DNA from: Sphingopyxis sp. QXT-31
GTDB taxonomy: Bacteria; Pseudomonadota; Alphaproteobacteria; Sphingomonadales; Sphingomonadaceae
Direction: 5' to 3'
Assembly: GCF_001984035.1 (NCBI RefSeq)
Contig: NZ_CP019449.1
Location: 3,472,001-3,536,000, forward strand
DNA: 64,000 nucleotides
Shown: positions 43,155 through 52,313 of the stretch, piece by piece
Position numbering within the stretch: position 1 is the stretch's first letter
How the letters are laid out: each line of letters opens with the position of its first letter
Made by a program: the position numbers and the translations under genes
The notes under the pieces: generated by a model
The model's input: only the letters and a program-made list of their open reading frames with translations
The model's database searches: none
What the model was told of the DNA's origin: nothing

Positions 43155-45122
43155 ATGAGCCTCGCGGGAAGCAGCCTTTGGCCGATCATCGCCAGCCTGG
43201 CCGCCCAGGGCGCGCCGGGCGATGCGGCCGAACCTGCGCCCGCTGCGGAGGCCGAAGCCCCCGCACCCGAACCCTCGCTCGACGAGCTCACCCCGCCGCC
43301 GCCGCCGGTCGATTGGCAGGAGATGATGGACGACGATCTGATGACCCAGATCATCGACGGCCGCCGCCGCCCCGGCTATCGCCCCGACCTGCCCGACCAA
43401 CTGACCCAGGACAATGTCGGCGCGCTGCGCCCGCCGCCGCCCGAGGCCTTTCCAGGGATGGAGGACCAGCTGCCGGTCCCCGACCGCTGGCGCCTGATCG
43501 AGAGCCTGGGCGTGGTCAAGGAACGCTGGTTCGACCCCTATCACCAGAATACCTACAAGGGCGATCGCGCGCTTTGCATCCCGACCAAGGAAGAGCAGGA
43601 ACTTCGGACACGGGGCGGCGAAGCGCGCTGCAAGACGCCGAAATTCCTGGGGCTGAAGGGCGAGGACTGGTTCTTCGTCGTCAACGCGGTGTCGGACACG
43701 GTGTTCGAACCACGCACCTTCCCGATCCCGGTCGGCGTCCAGACGACCTCGCGCCCCGGCAGCCTCGATGTATTCGGCAAGAACCGCAGCTTCGTCGCGG
43801 CGCAGACCTTCATCGTCGGCGCGGCGCTGATCAAGGGCTCGACCGCGTTCAAGCCGCCCGACATCGAATATCGCCTGACGCTCGCCTATCAGGCCAATTA
43901 TGTCGACGTGCCCGAACGGCGCGTGCTCGACGTGCGCCCGTCGAAGAAGAGCAACCGCTTCGACCATTTTATCGGCGTGCAGGAATTGTTCGTCGACAAG
44001 CACCTCGGCAACACGTCGGACCGCTACGACTTCTATTCGATCCGCGTCGGCATCCAGCCGTTCCAGAGCGATTTCCGCGGTTTCCTGTTCCAGGATTCGC
44101 AGCTCGGCATCCGCCTGTTCGGCAATCGCGACAACAACCGCTTCCAATATAATCTTGCGGCCTTCTGGCGGCTCGAGAAGGACACCAACTCGGGCCTCAA
44201 CGACATCACCCAGACGCCGCGCGACGATTTCATCTTCACCGGCAACCTCTATCGCCAGGATTTTCCGTTCGTCGGGCTGACCAGCCAGGTCAGCGTGACC
44301 TATAATATGAATCGCGAAAAGAACGACATTCAGATCGACCACAACGGCTTCCCGGTGCGCCCCGCGCTGCTCGGCGACCTCAAGGGGCGCGAATATGATG
44401 TCGTCTATCTCGGCTACAGCGCCGACGGACGCATTGGGCGGATCAACCTGACCGCGAGCTTCTACGCTGCGCTGGGCGAGGACCGGAACAGCTTCTTCAC
44501 CAGCAAGCCCGCCGAGATTCGCGCGGGCTTCGGCGCGGTCGAGCTCAGCTACGACCACGACTGGATGCGCTTCCGCCTCTCGGGGCTCTACGCGACCGGC
44601 GACAAGGACCCGTATAACAACACCGAGGGCGGCTTCGACGCGATCTTCGAGAATCCGATCTTCGGCGGCGCCGACACCAGCTATTGGATCCGCCAGACGA
44701 TCCCCTTCGCGGGCGGCGGGCGCGTCATTTCGATCAACGGTCGCAACGGCATCCTGAATTCGCTGCGCTCGTCGAAGGAAGAGGGCCAGTCGAATTTCAA
44801 CAACCCGGGCACCGTCTTCGTCGGCGCCGGCGCCGATTTCGACATCTCGCCGCAGTTCCGCGTCAGCACCAACGTCAACCATCTGTGGTTCGCCAACACC
44901 AGCTCGCTTCAGGCGCTGCGCATGGAGGGCTCGATCCCCAAGGACATCGGCTGGGACCTGTCGGTCGCGACGATCTGGCGGCCCAAGGCGACGCAGAACA
45001 TAGTCGGGCGCCTCAGCGCCGCGGTGCTCGTCCCGGGCAAGGGGTTCAAGGACCTGTTCGAAAACAAGCAGCGCGAGGATGTCTATGTGTCGATCCTCGC
45101 CAATGCGATCCTGAGTTTCTGA
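43155..45122 (+). CDS. Large outer-membrane beta-barrel protein of the cytochrome operon
   Basis: A 655-residue protein. A short hydrophobic N-terminus (MSLAGSSLWPIIASLAAQGA) may be a weak signal peptide, and an Ala/Pro/Glu-rich linker follows (about 25-55). From about 170 to the end the sequence alternates as in outer-membrane strands (EYRLTLAYQANYVDVPERRV, YNLAAFWRLEKDTNSGLND, LTSQVSVTYNMNREKND, GRINLTASFYAALGEDRNSF), closing with ILANAILSF, a final Phe typical of BAM substrates. No plug domain is seen. No family name is certain. It lies 3 bp after the lipoprotein gene and 2 bp before the decaheme gene, so it probably forms the outer-membrane part of their complex. Confidence 0.8.
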   Translation: MSLAGSSLWPIIASLAAQGAPGDAAEPAPAAEAEAPAPEPSLDELTPPPPPVDWQEMMDDDLMTQIIDGRRRPGYRPDLPDQLTQDNVGALRPPPPEAFPGMEDQLPVPDRWRLIESLGVVKERWFDPYHQNTYKGDRALCIPTKEEQELRTRGGEARCKTPKFLGLKGEDWFFVVNAVSDTVFEPRTFPIPVGVQTTSRPGSLDVFGKNRSFVAAQTFIVGAALIKGSTAFKPPDIEYRLTLAYQANYVDVPERRVLDVRPSKKSNRFDHFIGVQELFVDKHLGNTSDRYDFYSIRVGIQPFQSDFRGFLFQDSQLGIRLFGNRDNNRFQYNLAAFWRLEKDTNSGLNDITQTPRDDFIFTGNLYRQDFPFVGLTSQVSVTYNMNREKNDIQIDHNGFPVRPALLGDLKGREYDVVYLGYSADGRIGRINLTASFYAALGEDRNSFFTSKPAEIRAGFGAVELSYDHDWMRFRLSGLYATGDKDPYNNTEGGFDAIFENPIFGGADTSYWIRQTIPFAGGGRVISINGRNGILNSLRSSKEEGQSNFNNPGTVFVGAGADFDISPQFRVSTNVNHLWFANTSSLQALRMEGSIPKDIGWDLSVATIWRPKATQNIVGRLSAAVLVPGKGFKDLFENKQREDVYVSILANAILSF

Positions 45123-45124
45123 CG

Positions 45125-48100
45125 ATGCCGATGCGCAAGCTCTTCGCCCTGATCGCCTTCGTCCTGATGGGCGCGAGCCTAACCCTGTCGATGGTGCGCG
45201 CCGCCGAGGGCGAAAAGCCGGTGAAGGTCGAATATCGCTTCTCGCCCCCCGCACCCCGCGAGCAGCCCGGCGCGACCTTCGAGGAGCGCGAGGCCGCGGT
45301 GCTCGCAAAATCGAAGGGCTGCTACAGCTGCCACACCCAGACCGACGCGCCGTCGATGCACGCGACCCCCGCGGTCCAGCTCGGTTGCACCGACTGCCAT
45401 GGCGGCGACGCCGAAAGCGCCGCCGCCTTCGGCGATGCCAAGCTCGGCTACGACAATCCGTACAATCTCGCCGCGATGAAGATCGCGCACCCGCAGCCGA
45501 CCTTGCCGAACAGCTGGGGGCACAGCCCTGCGAACCCCAAGCGCAGCTACACGTTGCTCAACAAGGAATCGCCCGAGTTCATCCGCTTCATCAACCCCAG
45601 CGATTACCGCGTCGCGCGCGAGGCGTGCGGATCGTGCCACCTCGAGGTGATCGAGGCGACCGAACGATCGCTGATGTCGACCTCGGCGATGCTGTGGGGC
45701 GGCGCGGCGTATAACAACGGCATCGTGCCGTTCAAAAACTATGTCTTCGGCGAAGCCTACACCCGCAATGGCGACCCCGCGTGCATCCTATCGCCGACGA
45801 CCACCATGAGCGCCGAGGAATATAAGAAGGCGTGCGATCCCAAGGTGCCGTCGGACAAGATATTGTCCGACAAGGAACGCGCGCGCGGCGCGCTCGGCAA
45901 GATGTACCCGCTGCCGCGCTGGTCCGTGATCCCGCCGGGCGACGTCTTCCGCGTGTTCGAGCGCGGCGGGCGCAACATCAACACGCAATTCCCCGAAATA
46001 GGCCTGCCCAACCCGACCGGCAGCATCCAGCGTTTGGAAGAACCCGGCCGTCCCGACCTCAAACAGTCGAACCGCGGCCCCGGCACGGGCCTGCGCGTCG
46101 CGATCCCCGTGCTCAACATCCACAAGACGCGCCTCAACGACCCGCTGATGTGGTTCATGGGCACCAACGACCAGCCGGGCGACTATCGCCATTCGGGCTG
46201 TTCGGGCTGCCACGTCATCTATGCCAACGACCGCGAGCCGCGGCACAGCCTGACCTATTCCAAATATGGCCGCGACGGCGAGACCGCGACGGTCGACCCG
46301 ACGATCAAGGACCGCAAGCATAAGGCCGACGACGGCCACGGCCATGGCGACAGTCACGGCGGCGGTGGGTCGAGCCATGGCGATGCCGCGAAGCATGCAC
46401 CCAACGAGGAAAAGCATGGCGGGCTGATCGACCCCGCCGACGCCAGGGCGGGCCCGCGGGTGTTCGCAAAGAAGGAGCGGCTCGAATCGGGTCACCCGAT
46501 CAAGCACGCCTTCACGCGCTCGATCCCGACCTCGCAATGCATGACCTGCCACATGCACCAGCCGAACATCTTCCTGAACTCCTACCTCGGCTACACGATG
46601 TGGGATTATGAATCGGACGCGCCGCAGATGTGGCCCGGCCCGCACAACACGACGCCGCGTCCCGACGGCATGAGCGACGAAGAGTATCAGAAGAAGTTCA
46701 AGCAGCAGCACTACCCGACCGCGGCCGAGGTGCATCAGGTGCTCGAACGCAACCCCGAGGGCGCGGCGACGCGCGGGCTGTGGGCCGATGTCGAGTTCCT
46801 GCGCGACGTCTATGACGTCAACGACAGCAACAAGGACACCCAGTTCGCCGACTATCACGGCCACGGATGGAACTTCCGCGGCATCTTCAAGCGCGATCGG
46901 AGCGGCAATCTGCTGACCGCCGACGGCAATATGTCGACCTATGGCACCGACACCGCGCACATCATCGATCCCAAGGACCCCGAGAAATGGCGCAAGAGCT
47001 GCGCCAGCTACAGCGACGAAAAGCAGCGCGAGCTGTGCCTCGCCAGCGCCGATCCGGGACGGCCCGGGGTCGAGGGCAAGTTCGTTCCGCCCGGGCTCAA
47101 CCCCGGCAAGGCGGTCCATATGATGGACATCCATGCCGAAAAGGGCATGCAATGCGCCGACTGCCACTTCAGCCAGGACAGCCACGGCAATGGCTATATC
47201 CAGGGCGAGGTCGCCAACGCGGTCGAGATCGGCTGCAAGGACTGCCACGGCACCGCCGACGCGCTGCCCAACCTGCTCACGTCGAACGTCGCGGCGCGGC
47301 CGCAGGGCACCAACCTCGCGCTGCTGCGCAACCCCGACGGGCGCCGCCGCTTCGAATTCCAGTATAACGACAATGGCGACGTCACCGGGCTGATCCAGCG
47401 CTCGATCGTCGATCCCAAGCTCGAATGGCAGGTCAGCCTGGTCAAGCAAGCGGTGACCCCGGGGCCGCATTTCAACGCCAAGGCGGCGCGCGCCAAGCTG
47501 ATGGCGCGGTCGGGCGCCGAGGACGGGCAGTTCCAATGGGGCCCCGGCGTCGCGAAGGAGGATCGTGCGCACGGCGACGACAAGATGACCTGCTTCACCT
47601 GTCACCTGTCGTGGACGACGAGTTGCGGCGGCTGCCATTTGCCGATCGAGGCGAACTGGAAGACCAAGATGCACCATTTTGAGGGCGAGGAGACGCGCAA
47701 CTTCGCCACTTACAATCCGCAGGTCGCGCGCGACGAAATGTTCCAGCTCGGCCGCCACCAGCTGACCAAGCCCGGCGAGCCCGGCCCCGACGGCGAGGTG
47801 CGCGGGATCATCACCCCGGTGCGATCGACCTCGGCGCTGATCCTGTCGTCGACCAATATCAACCGCGAGCGCATCTATGTGCAGCAGCCGCCGATCAGTT
47901 CCGCGGGCTATTCGAGCCAGGCCTTTGCGCCGCATTTCCCGCACACCGTGCGGCGGCAGGAAACCAAGCAATGCTCGGACTGCCACCTGTCGGCGAACGA
48001 CGACAATAATGCCATCATGGCGCAGCTCAATCTGCTGGGCACCAATTTCGTCAACTTCGTGGGCTTGAACGTCTGGTCGGGGATGGAGGACGGTTTCCAG

Positions 48101-49477
48101 GCGACGCGCGTCACCGAATGGGACGAGCCGCAGGCGGTGATCGGCAGCTATCTCCAGAAATATGCCTATCCCGACTATTGGAAGCTGCACGTCGAGCAGA
48201 ATGGGCGCGAGCTCAAAAATTGGGTGCGCGGCAAGACCTTCGACAAAAAATTCTCGGGCGAGACGCATGCGCTCGAGGAATTCGCGAACATCGTTCAAGA
48301 CACCAGCGGCCGGGTGAACTGCCTGCAGCAGCGCGGCGAATATATGTTCGTGGCGGAGGGCAAGGGCGGCTTCCGCGTCTATGACGTCGCGTCGATCGGC
48401 AACAAGGGCTTCTCCGAACGCATCATCCGCGCGCCCTTCGCCGGGCTCGGCCATAGCACGCATGTGAAGACGAAGAACGCGACCTGCATGGCGATCGCGA
48501 CGACCCAGCCGATCAGCGTCAGCCGCAACGACAATATCGTGAAGAATTTCCCCGAAAACCACGAACAGGCGATGCACCCCATCTATCGTTATGCGGTGAT
48601 CACCGACAGCGTCGAGGGGCTGATCCTCGTCGACATCGATACGCTCGCCGACGGCGAATTCCGCAACAACCGCTTCACGCGCGCCTTGACCTGGAACGAG
48701 GGCAATGTGCTGGCGGGCGCGCGGCACGTCACACTCGCGGGCAGCATCGCCTATATCACCACCGACGCCGGGCTGGTCGTGCTCGACTTGACCGATCCGC
48801 TGGCGCCCAAGGTCACCGCGCAGCTGCCGCTGACCGACGCGCGCGCCAGCGCGGTGCAGTTCCGCTACCTGTGGGTCACCGACGCCGAGGGCGTGAAATT
48901 GTTCGACGTCACGCGGCTGGCGCAGCCGGTGCCGGTGCCCGAGGGCACGGTGCGCCTCGCCAATGCGCGGAAAATCTACCTCGCGCGCACCTATATGTAT
49001 GTCGCGGCGAAGGCCGACGGGCTCGTCATCGTCGACGTCACGCGCCCCGCGGCGCCGCAGGTCTGGCCCGCGCTGACCTTCGGCGGCGCGCTGACCGATG
49101 CCGAGGACGTGATCGTCGCGTCGACCAATGCCTCGCTCTTCGGCTATGTCGCCGACGGCCGCAACGGCATCAAGGTGATCCAGCTGACCAGCCCCGACAA
49201 TGCCGGCCTCTATGGCTTCTCGCCCAAGCCGACCCCCGAACTGATCGCCTGGGCGAAGACCCCGTCGCCCGCGCTCGCGCTGTCGAAAGGGCTCGACCGC
49301 GACCGCGCGGTCGACGAGACCGGCGGCCAGATGGCGGTGTTCGGCCGCCTCGGCTCGCGGCCCTTCACCCGGCCCGAGATGGAGCGGCTGTTCCTCAACC
49401 GCCAGGGCCTCGTCTACAAGGTCCGCGACGAGGTCGACCAGGCGGGCTGGCGCGCGGGGGATGTGTTCGCGAACTGA
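45125..49477 (+). CDS. Decaheme cytochrome c fused to an LVIVD-repeat propeller
   Basis: A 1450-residue exported protein (signal peptide about 1-27). Ten CxxCH sites are present, at residues 66, 88, 168, 359, 472, 677, 704, 823, 834 and 950. A His/Gly-rich loop (about 398-430, DDGHGHGDSHGGGGSSHG) separates the fourth and fifth. The C-terminal 400 residues are propeller-like LVIVD repeats (GGFRVYDVASIG, GLILVDIDTLAD, GLVVLDLTDPLAPKV, GVKLFDVTRLAQ, GLVIVDVTRPAAPQVW, GIKVIQLTSPDNAG). LVIVD repeats occur in surface proteins; the role may be anchoring or binding. The usual OmcA/MtrC fold is not recognised. It is the last gene of the operon; two bases separate it from the barrel gene. Confidence 0.88.
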   Translation: MPMRKLFALIAFVLMGASLTLSMVRAAEGEKPVKVEYRFSPPAPREQPGATFEEREAAVLAKSKGCYSCHTQTDAPSMHATPAVQLGCTDCHGGDAESAAAFGDAKLGYDNPYNLAAMKIAHPQPTLPNSWGHSPANPKRSYTLLNKESPEFIRFINPSDYRVAREACGSCHLEVIEATERSLMSTSAMLWGGAAYNNGIVPFKNYVFGEAYTRNGDPACILSPTTTMSAEEYKKACDPKVPSDKILSDKERARGALGKMYPLPRWSVIPPGDVFRVFERGGRNINTQFPEIGLPNPTGSIQRLEEPGRPDLKQSNRGPGTGLRVAIPVLNIHKTRLNDPLMWFMGTNDQPGDYRHSGCSGCHVIYANDREPRHSLTYSKYGRDGETATVDPTIKDRKHKADDGHGHGDSHGGGGSSHGDAAKHAPNEEKHGGLIDPADARAGPRVFAKKERLESGHPIKHAFTRSIPTSQCMTCHMHQPNIFLNSYLGYTMWDYESDAPQMWPGPHNTTPRPDGMSDEEYQKKFKQQHYPTAAEVHQVLERNPEGAATRGLWADVEFLRDVYDVNDSNKDTQFADYHGHGWNFRGIFKRDRSGNLLTADGNMSTYGTDTAHIIDPKDPEKWRKSCASYSDEKQRELCLASADPGRPGVEGKFVPPGLNPGKAVHMMDIHAEKGMQCADCHFSQDSHGNGYIQGEVANAVEIGCKDCHGTADALPNLLTSNVAARPQGTNLALLRNPDGRRRFEFQYNDNGDVTGLIQRSIVDPKLEWQVSLVKQAVTPGPHFNAKAARAKLMARSGAEDGQFQWGPGVAKEDRAHGDDKMTCFTCHLSWTTSCGGCHLPIEANWKTKMHHFEGEETRNFATYNPQVARDEMFQLGRHQLTKPGEPGPDGEVRGIITPVRSTSALILSSTNINRERIYVQQPPISSAGYSSQAFAPHFPHTVRRQETKQCSDCHLSANDDNNAIMAQLNLLGTNFVNFVGLNVWSGMEDGFQATRVTEWDEPQAVIGSYLQKYAYPDYWKLHVEQNGRELKNWVRGKTFDKKFSGETHALEEFANIVQDTSGRVNCLQQRGEYMFVAEGKGGFRVYDVASIGNKGFSERIIRAPFAGLGHSTHVKTKNATCMAIATTQPISVSRNDNIVKNFPENHEQAMHPIYRYAVITDSVEGLILVDIDTLADGEFRNNRFTRALTWNEGNVLAGARHVTLAGSIAYITTDAGLVVLDLTDPLAPKVTAQLPLTDARASAVQFRYLWVTDAEGVKLFDVTRLAQPVPVPEGTVRLANARKIYLARTYMYVAAKADGLVIVDVTRPAAPQVWPALTFGGALTDAEDVIVASTNASLFGYVADGRNGIKVIQLTSPDNAGLYGFSPKPTPELIAWAKTPSPALALSKGLDRDRAVDETGGQMAVFGRLGSRPFTRPEMERLFLNRQGLVYKVRDEVDQAGWRAGDVFAN

Positions 49478-49530
49478 CCAACGCGGTTAAGCCCCTTGGC
49501 GCCGTCCACGGGTTGTGCGAGACGCGGAGC

Positions 49531-50097
49531 ATGCGACCCCAGGTCACTCCCCACCCCAGCCTCGGCGACAAGCTTCGCCGCGCGGTCTGGAACGCCGTCT
49601 GGCTCCTGCTCTATCGCCCCAGCCCGATCCCGCTCCACGCGTGGCGCCGCCTGCTGCTCCGCCTCTTCGGCGCGACCATCGGCCCGGGCGCGCGGCCCTA
49701 TCCCAGCGCGCGTATCTGGGCGCCGTGGAATTTCGAAATGGGCGCGGGCAGCACGCTCGGGCCGAAGAGCGAAATCTACAGCGTCGCGCGCGTGACGCTC
49801 GGCCCCTGGTCGGTGGTCAGCCAGCGCGCCTATCTCTGCACCGCCAGCCACGACATCCATGCGCCCGGCTTTGCGCTCACCGCGGCGCCGATCGCGGTGG
49901 GCCGCAACGCGTGGGTGGCTGCCGACGCCTTCATCGGGCCCGGCGTGACGCTGGCGGATGGCGCCGTCGCGGCGGCGCGCGCGGTGGTGATCAAGGATGT
50001 CGATCGGGGCGTCATCGTCGGCGGCAATCCCGCGGTGCCGGTGGGCGAATGCGGTCTTGCCGACTTCGCCGACGGCTCGATGCGCCCGGGGGGCTAA
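49531..50097 (+). CDS. Hexapeptide-repeat acyltransferase, WcaF/LpxA-like
   Basis: A 188-residue O-acetyltransferase with left-handed beta-helix repeats (IGPGARPYPSARIWAPWNFE, VGRNAWVAADAFIGPGVTLA, GAVAAARAVVIKDVDRGVIV). An N-terminal helical part (about 10-45) precedes the helix, as in WcaF-type enzymes of colanic-acid and other polysaccharide pathways. The catalytic histidine is probably in CTASHDIHAPGF. GCGGAG lies just before the ATG. Its stop shares four bases with the converging relA/spoT stop. Substrate unknown; cytoplasmic. Confidence 0.85.
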   Translation: MRPQVTPHPSLGDKLRRAVWNAVWLLLYRPSPIPLHAWRRLLLRLFGATIGPGARPYPSARIWAPWNFEMGAGSTLGPKSEIYSVARVTLGPWSVVSQRAYLCTASHDIHAPGFALTAAPIAVGRNAWVAADAFIGPGVTLADGAVAAARAVVIKDVDRGVIVGGNPAVPVGECGLADFADGSMRPGG

Positions 50098-52187
50098 AGC
50101 CGCTCGGCCTGCACCACCGTGTCCGATGCGCGCAGCGCCGACAAGATACGCATCACATGCTGCACATCGCGCACCTCGACGACGACGTCATAGGTGTGGA
50201 AACCGCCCTCGCGGTTCGACAGGCGCAAATTGGTGATGTTCGCCATATTGGCCGCCAAGATGCCCGACATTTCGGCGAGCGTGCCGGGCTCGTTGAGGAT
50301 CACCACGCACAGCCGCGCATTGCCGCCCTCGCTATCCTCCTGCCAGCGCAGGTCGATCCAGTCGGCGTCGACCCCGTCCGCGAGGCTGGGGCAGTCGATG
50401 ACATGGACCTCGATTCCCTCGCCCGGGCGCGCCAGCCCGACGATGCGGTCGCCGGGCACCGGGTGGCAGCAATCGGCGAGCTGGTAGGCGACCCCGGGGG
50501 TCAGCCCGGCGATCGACACCGCGGCGCCCTGCACCAGCTTGCCGGGCTTCGATTTCATCTCGGCGGTGATTCCGGGGACGAGCGCTTCGAGCACCGCATT
50601 GTCGGTCAGCCGCTGCTTGGCGATCGCGACATAGAGCGCGCTGTCGTCGTCGAGCTTCAGCCGCGTCAGGGCGGCGGCGCGTGCCTTGTCGCCGACCTTG
50701 TTGGGCAGGCGCGCGACGATCTCGTCGTACATCTTGCGGCCAAGGGCCGTGAGCTCGACCTTTTCCTTCGAGCGCACATGGCGGCGGATCGCGGCGCGCG
50801 CCTTGCCGGTGACCGCGAACCCGAGCCAGGCGGGCTGCGGCGTCTGCTTGTCCGATGACAATATTTCGACCGTGTCGCCATTGGCGAGCTGAGTGCGCAG
50901 CGGCACCAGCCGGCCGTTGACCTTGGCGCCGACGGTGCGGTCGCCGAGCCCGGTGTGCACGGCATAGGCAAAATCGACCGGGGTCGCGCCCTTGGGCAGC
51001 TGGTGCAGGCTGCCCTTCGGGGTGAAGGCGAAGATGCGGTCCTGATACATCGCGATGCGCGTGTTCTCGAGGAACTCGTCGGGATCGTGCGTCTGCTCGA
51101 GGATTTCGAGCAAGTCGCGAATCCACCCCGCCTGCCCGTCGGGAACCGCGCCGCCCTGCTTGTAGGCCCAATGCGCTGCGAGTCCGAATTCGGACTGCTG
51201 GTGCATGCCCAGGCTGCGGATCTGGATCTCGATCCGCATATTCTGCTGGTGCATGATCGTCGTGTGCAGCGACTTGTAGCCGTTGCGCTTGGGCGTCGAG
51301 ATATAGTCCTTGAACCGCCCGGGGACCATTTTCCACTTGCGGTGGATCAGTCCGAGCGCGGCGTAGCAGTCGGCGTCGGTCGGGGTGATGATGCGGAAGG
51401 CGATGATGTCGGTCACCTGCTCGAAGCTGACGTGCCGCTCCTGCATCTTGCGCCAGATCGAATAGGGATGCTTCTCGCGCCCCGATACATCGGCCTCGAT
51501 CCCGTTCTTGGCCAGCAGTTCCTTGAACTCGCGCGTGATCGCCGCGACCTTGTCCTTGCCCCCCGCGGTCAGCTTGGCAAGGCGGCCGGTGATCGTCGCA
51601 TAGGCCTCAGGCTCAAGCTCGCGAAAGGCAAGCAGCTGCATTTCGCGCATATATTCATACATGCCGATCCGCTCGGCGAGCGGGGCATAGATGTCCATCG
51701 TCTCCTTGGCGATGCGGCGGCGCTTGTCGGGATTCTGGATGAAATGCAGCGTGCGCATATTGTGCAGCCGGTCGGCGAGCTTGACCAGCAGCACGCGGAT
51801 GTCGTCCGACATCGCGAGCAGGAATTTGCGGAGGTTTTCTGCCGCGCGCTCATTCTCGGTCTGCGCCTCGATCTTGCTGAGCTTGGTCACGCCGTCGACC
51901 AGCCGCCCGACGTCGGCACCGAACAGCCGCTCGATCTCCTCGGGGGTGGTCAGCGTATCCTCGAGCGTGTCGTGGAGCAGCGCGGTGACGATCGTCTCGC
52001 TGTCGAGGTGCAGGTCGGTCAATATGCCCGCGACCTCGACCGGATGGCTGAAATAGGGGTCGCCCGACGCGCGTTTCTGGCTGCCGTGTTTCTGGACGGT
52101 AAAGACATAGGCGCGGTTGAGCAACGCCTCGTCGACGTCGGGATCATAAGCGCGCACGCGCTCGACAAGTTCATATTGACGCAGCAT
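50094..52187 (-). CDS. RelA/SpoT bifunctional (p)ppGpp synthetase/hydrolase
   Basis: A 697-residue Rsh protein. The HD hydrolase domain has ALLHDTLEDTLTTPEEIE and VKLADRLHNMRTLHFI (both intact, so hydrolase activity is likely). The synthetase domain shows IWRKMQERHVSFEQVTDIIA, GRFKDYISTPKRNGYKSLHT and YAALGLIHRKWKMVPG. The TGS domain (FAFTPKGSLHQLPKGATPVD) and a C-terminal ACT domain (LCVVILNEPGTLAEMSGILA) follow. Alphaproteobacteria usually have a single Rsh for both activities, consistent with this layout. The start MLRQYELVERVRAYDPDVDE has GGGACAGG just upstream. It governs the stringent response. Cytoplasmic. Confidence 0.95.
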   Translation of the reverse strand: MLRQYELVERVRAYDPDVDEALLNRAYVFTVQKHGSQKRASGDPYFSHPVEVAGILTDLHLDSETIVTALLHDTLEDTLTTPEEIERLFGADVGRLVDGVTKLSKIEAQTENERAAENLRKFLLAMSDDIRVLLVKLADRLHNMRTLHFIQNPDKRRRIAKETMDIYAPLAERIGMYEYMREMQLLAFRELEPEAYATITGRLAKLTAGGKDKVAAITREFKELLAKNGIEADVSGREKHPYSIWRKMQERHVSFEQVTDIIAFRIITPTDADCYAALGLIHRKWKMVPGRFKDYISTPKRNGYKSLHTTIMHQQNMRIEIQIRSLGMHQQSEFGLAAHWAYKQGGAVPDGQAGWIRDLLEILEQTHDPDEFLENTRIAMYQDRIFAFTPKGSLHQLPKGATPVDFAYAVHTGLGDRTVGAKVNGRLVPLRTQLANGDTVEILSSDKQTPQPAWLGFAVTGKARAAIRRHVRSKEKVELTALGRKMYDEIVARLPNKVGDKARAAALTRLKLDDDSALYVAIAKQRLTDNAVLEALVPGITAEMKSKPGKLVQGAAVSIAGLTPGVAYQLADCCHPVPGDRIVGLARPGEGIEVHVIDCPSLADGVDADWIDLRWQEDSEGGNARLCVVILNEPGTLAEMSGILAANMANITNLRLSNREGGFHTYDVVVEVRDVQHVMRILSALRASDTVVQAERL

Positions 52188-52313
52188 CCTGTCCCAATGT
52201 CGTGCATGCGGGCATAAATGCAATGCGAAACTTGGTTGCGCGGTACCGGCCTCGCCCCGCAATATTGGTAAACGGCTTTGGAAGCATCGTGCGCGCGCGG
52301 TAAGGCGGGAGCG

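Noticed and set aside
41061..45308. 1415-codon open frame antisense to the cytochrome-operon genes
   Set aside because: High GC leaves long antisense frames open. The sequence is Arg/Asp/Gly-rich without domains, while the plus strand carries clear proteins.
45788..48727. 979-codon antisense frame within the decaheme gene
   Set aside because: Same reason: a shadow of the CxxCH-containing gene.
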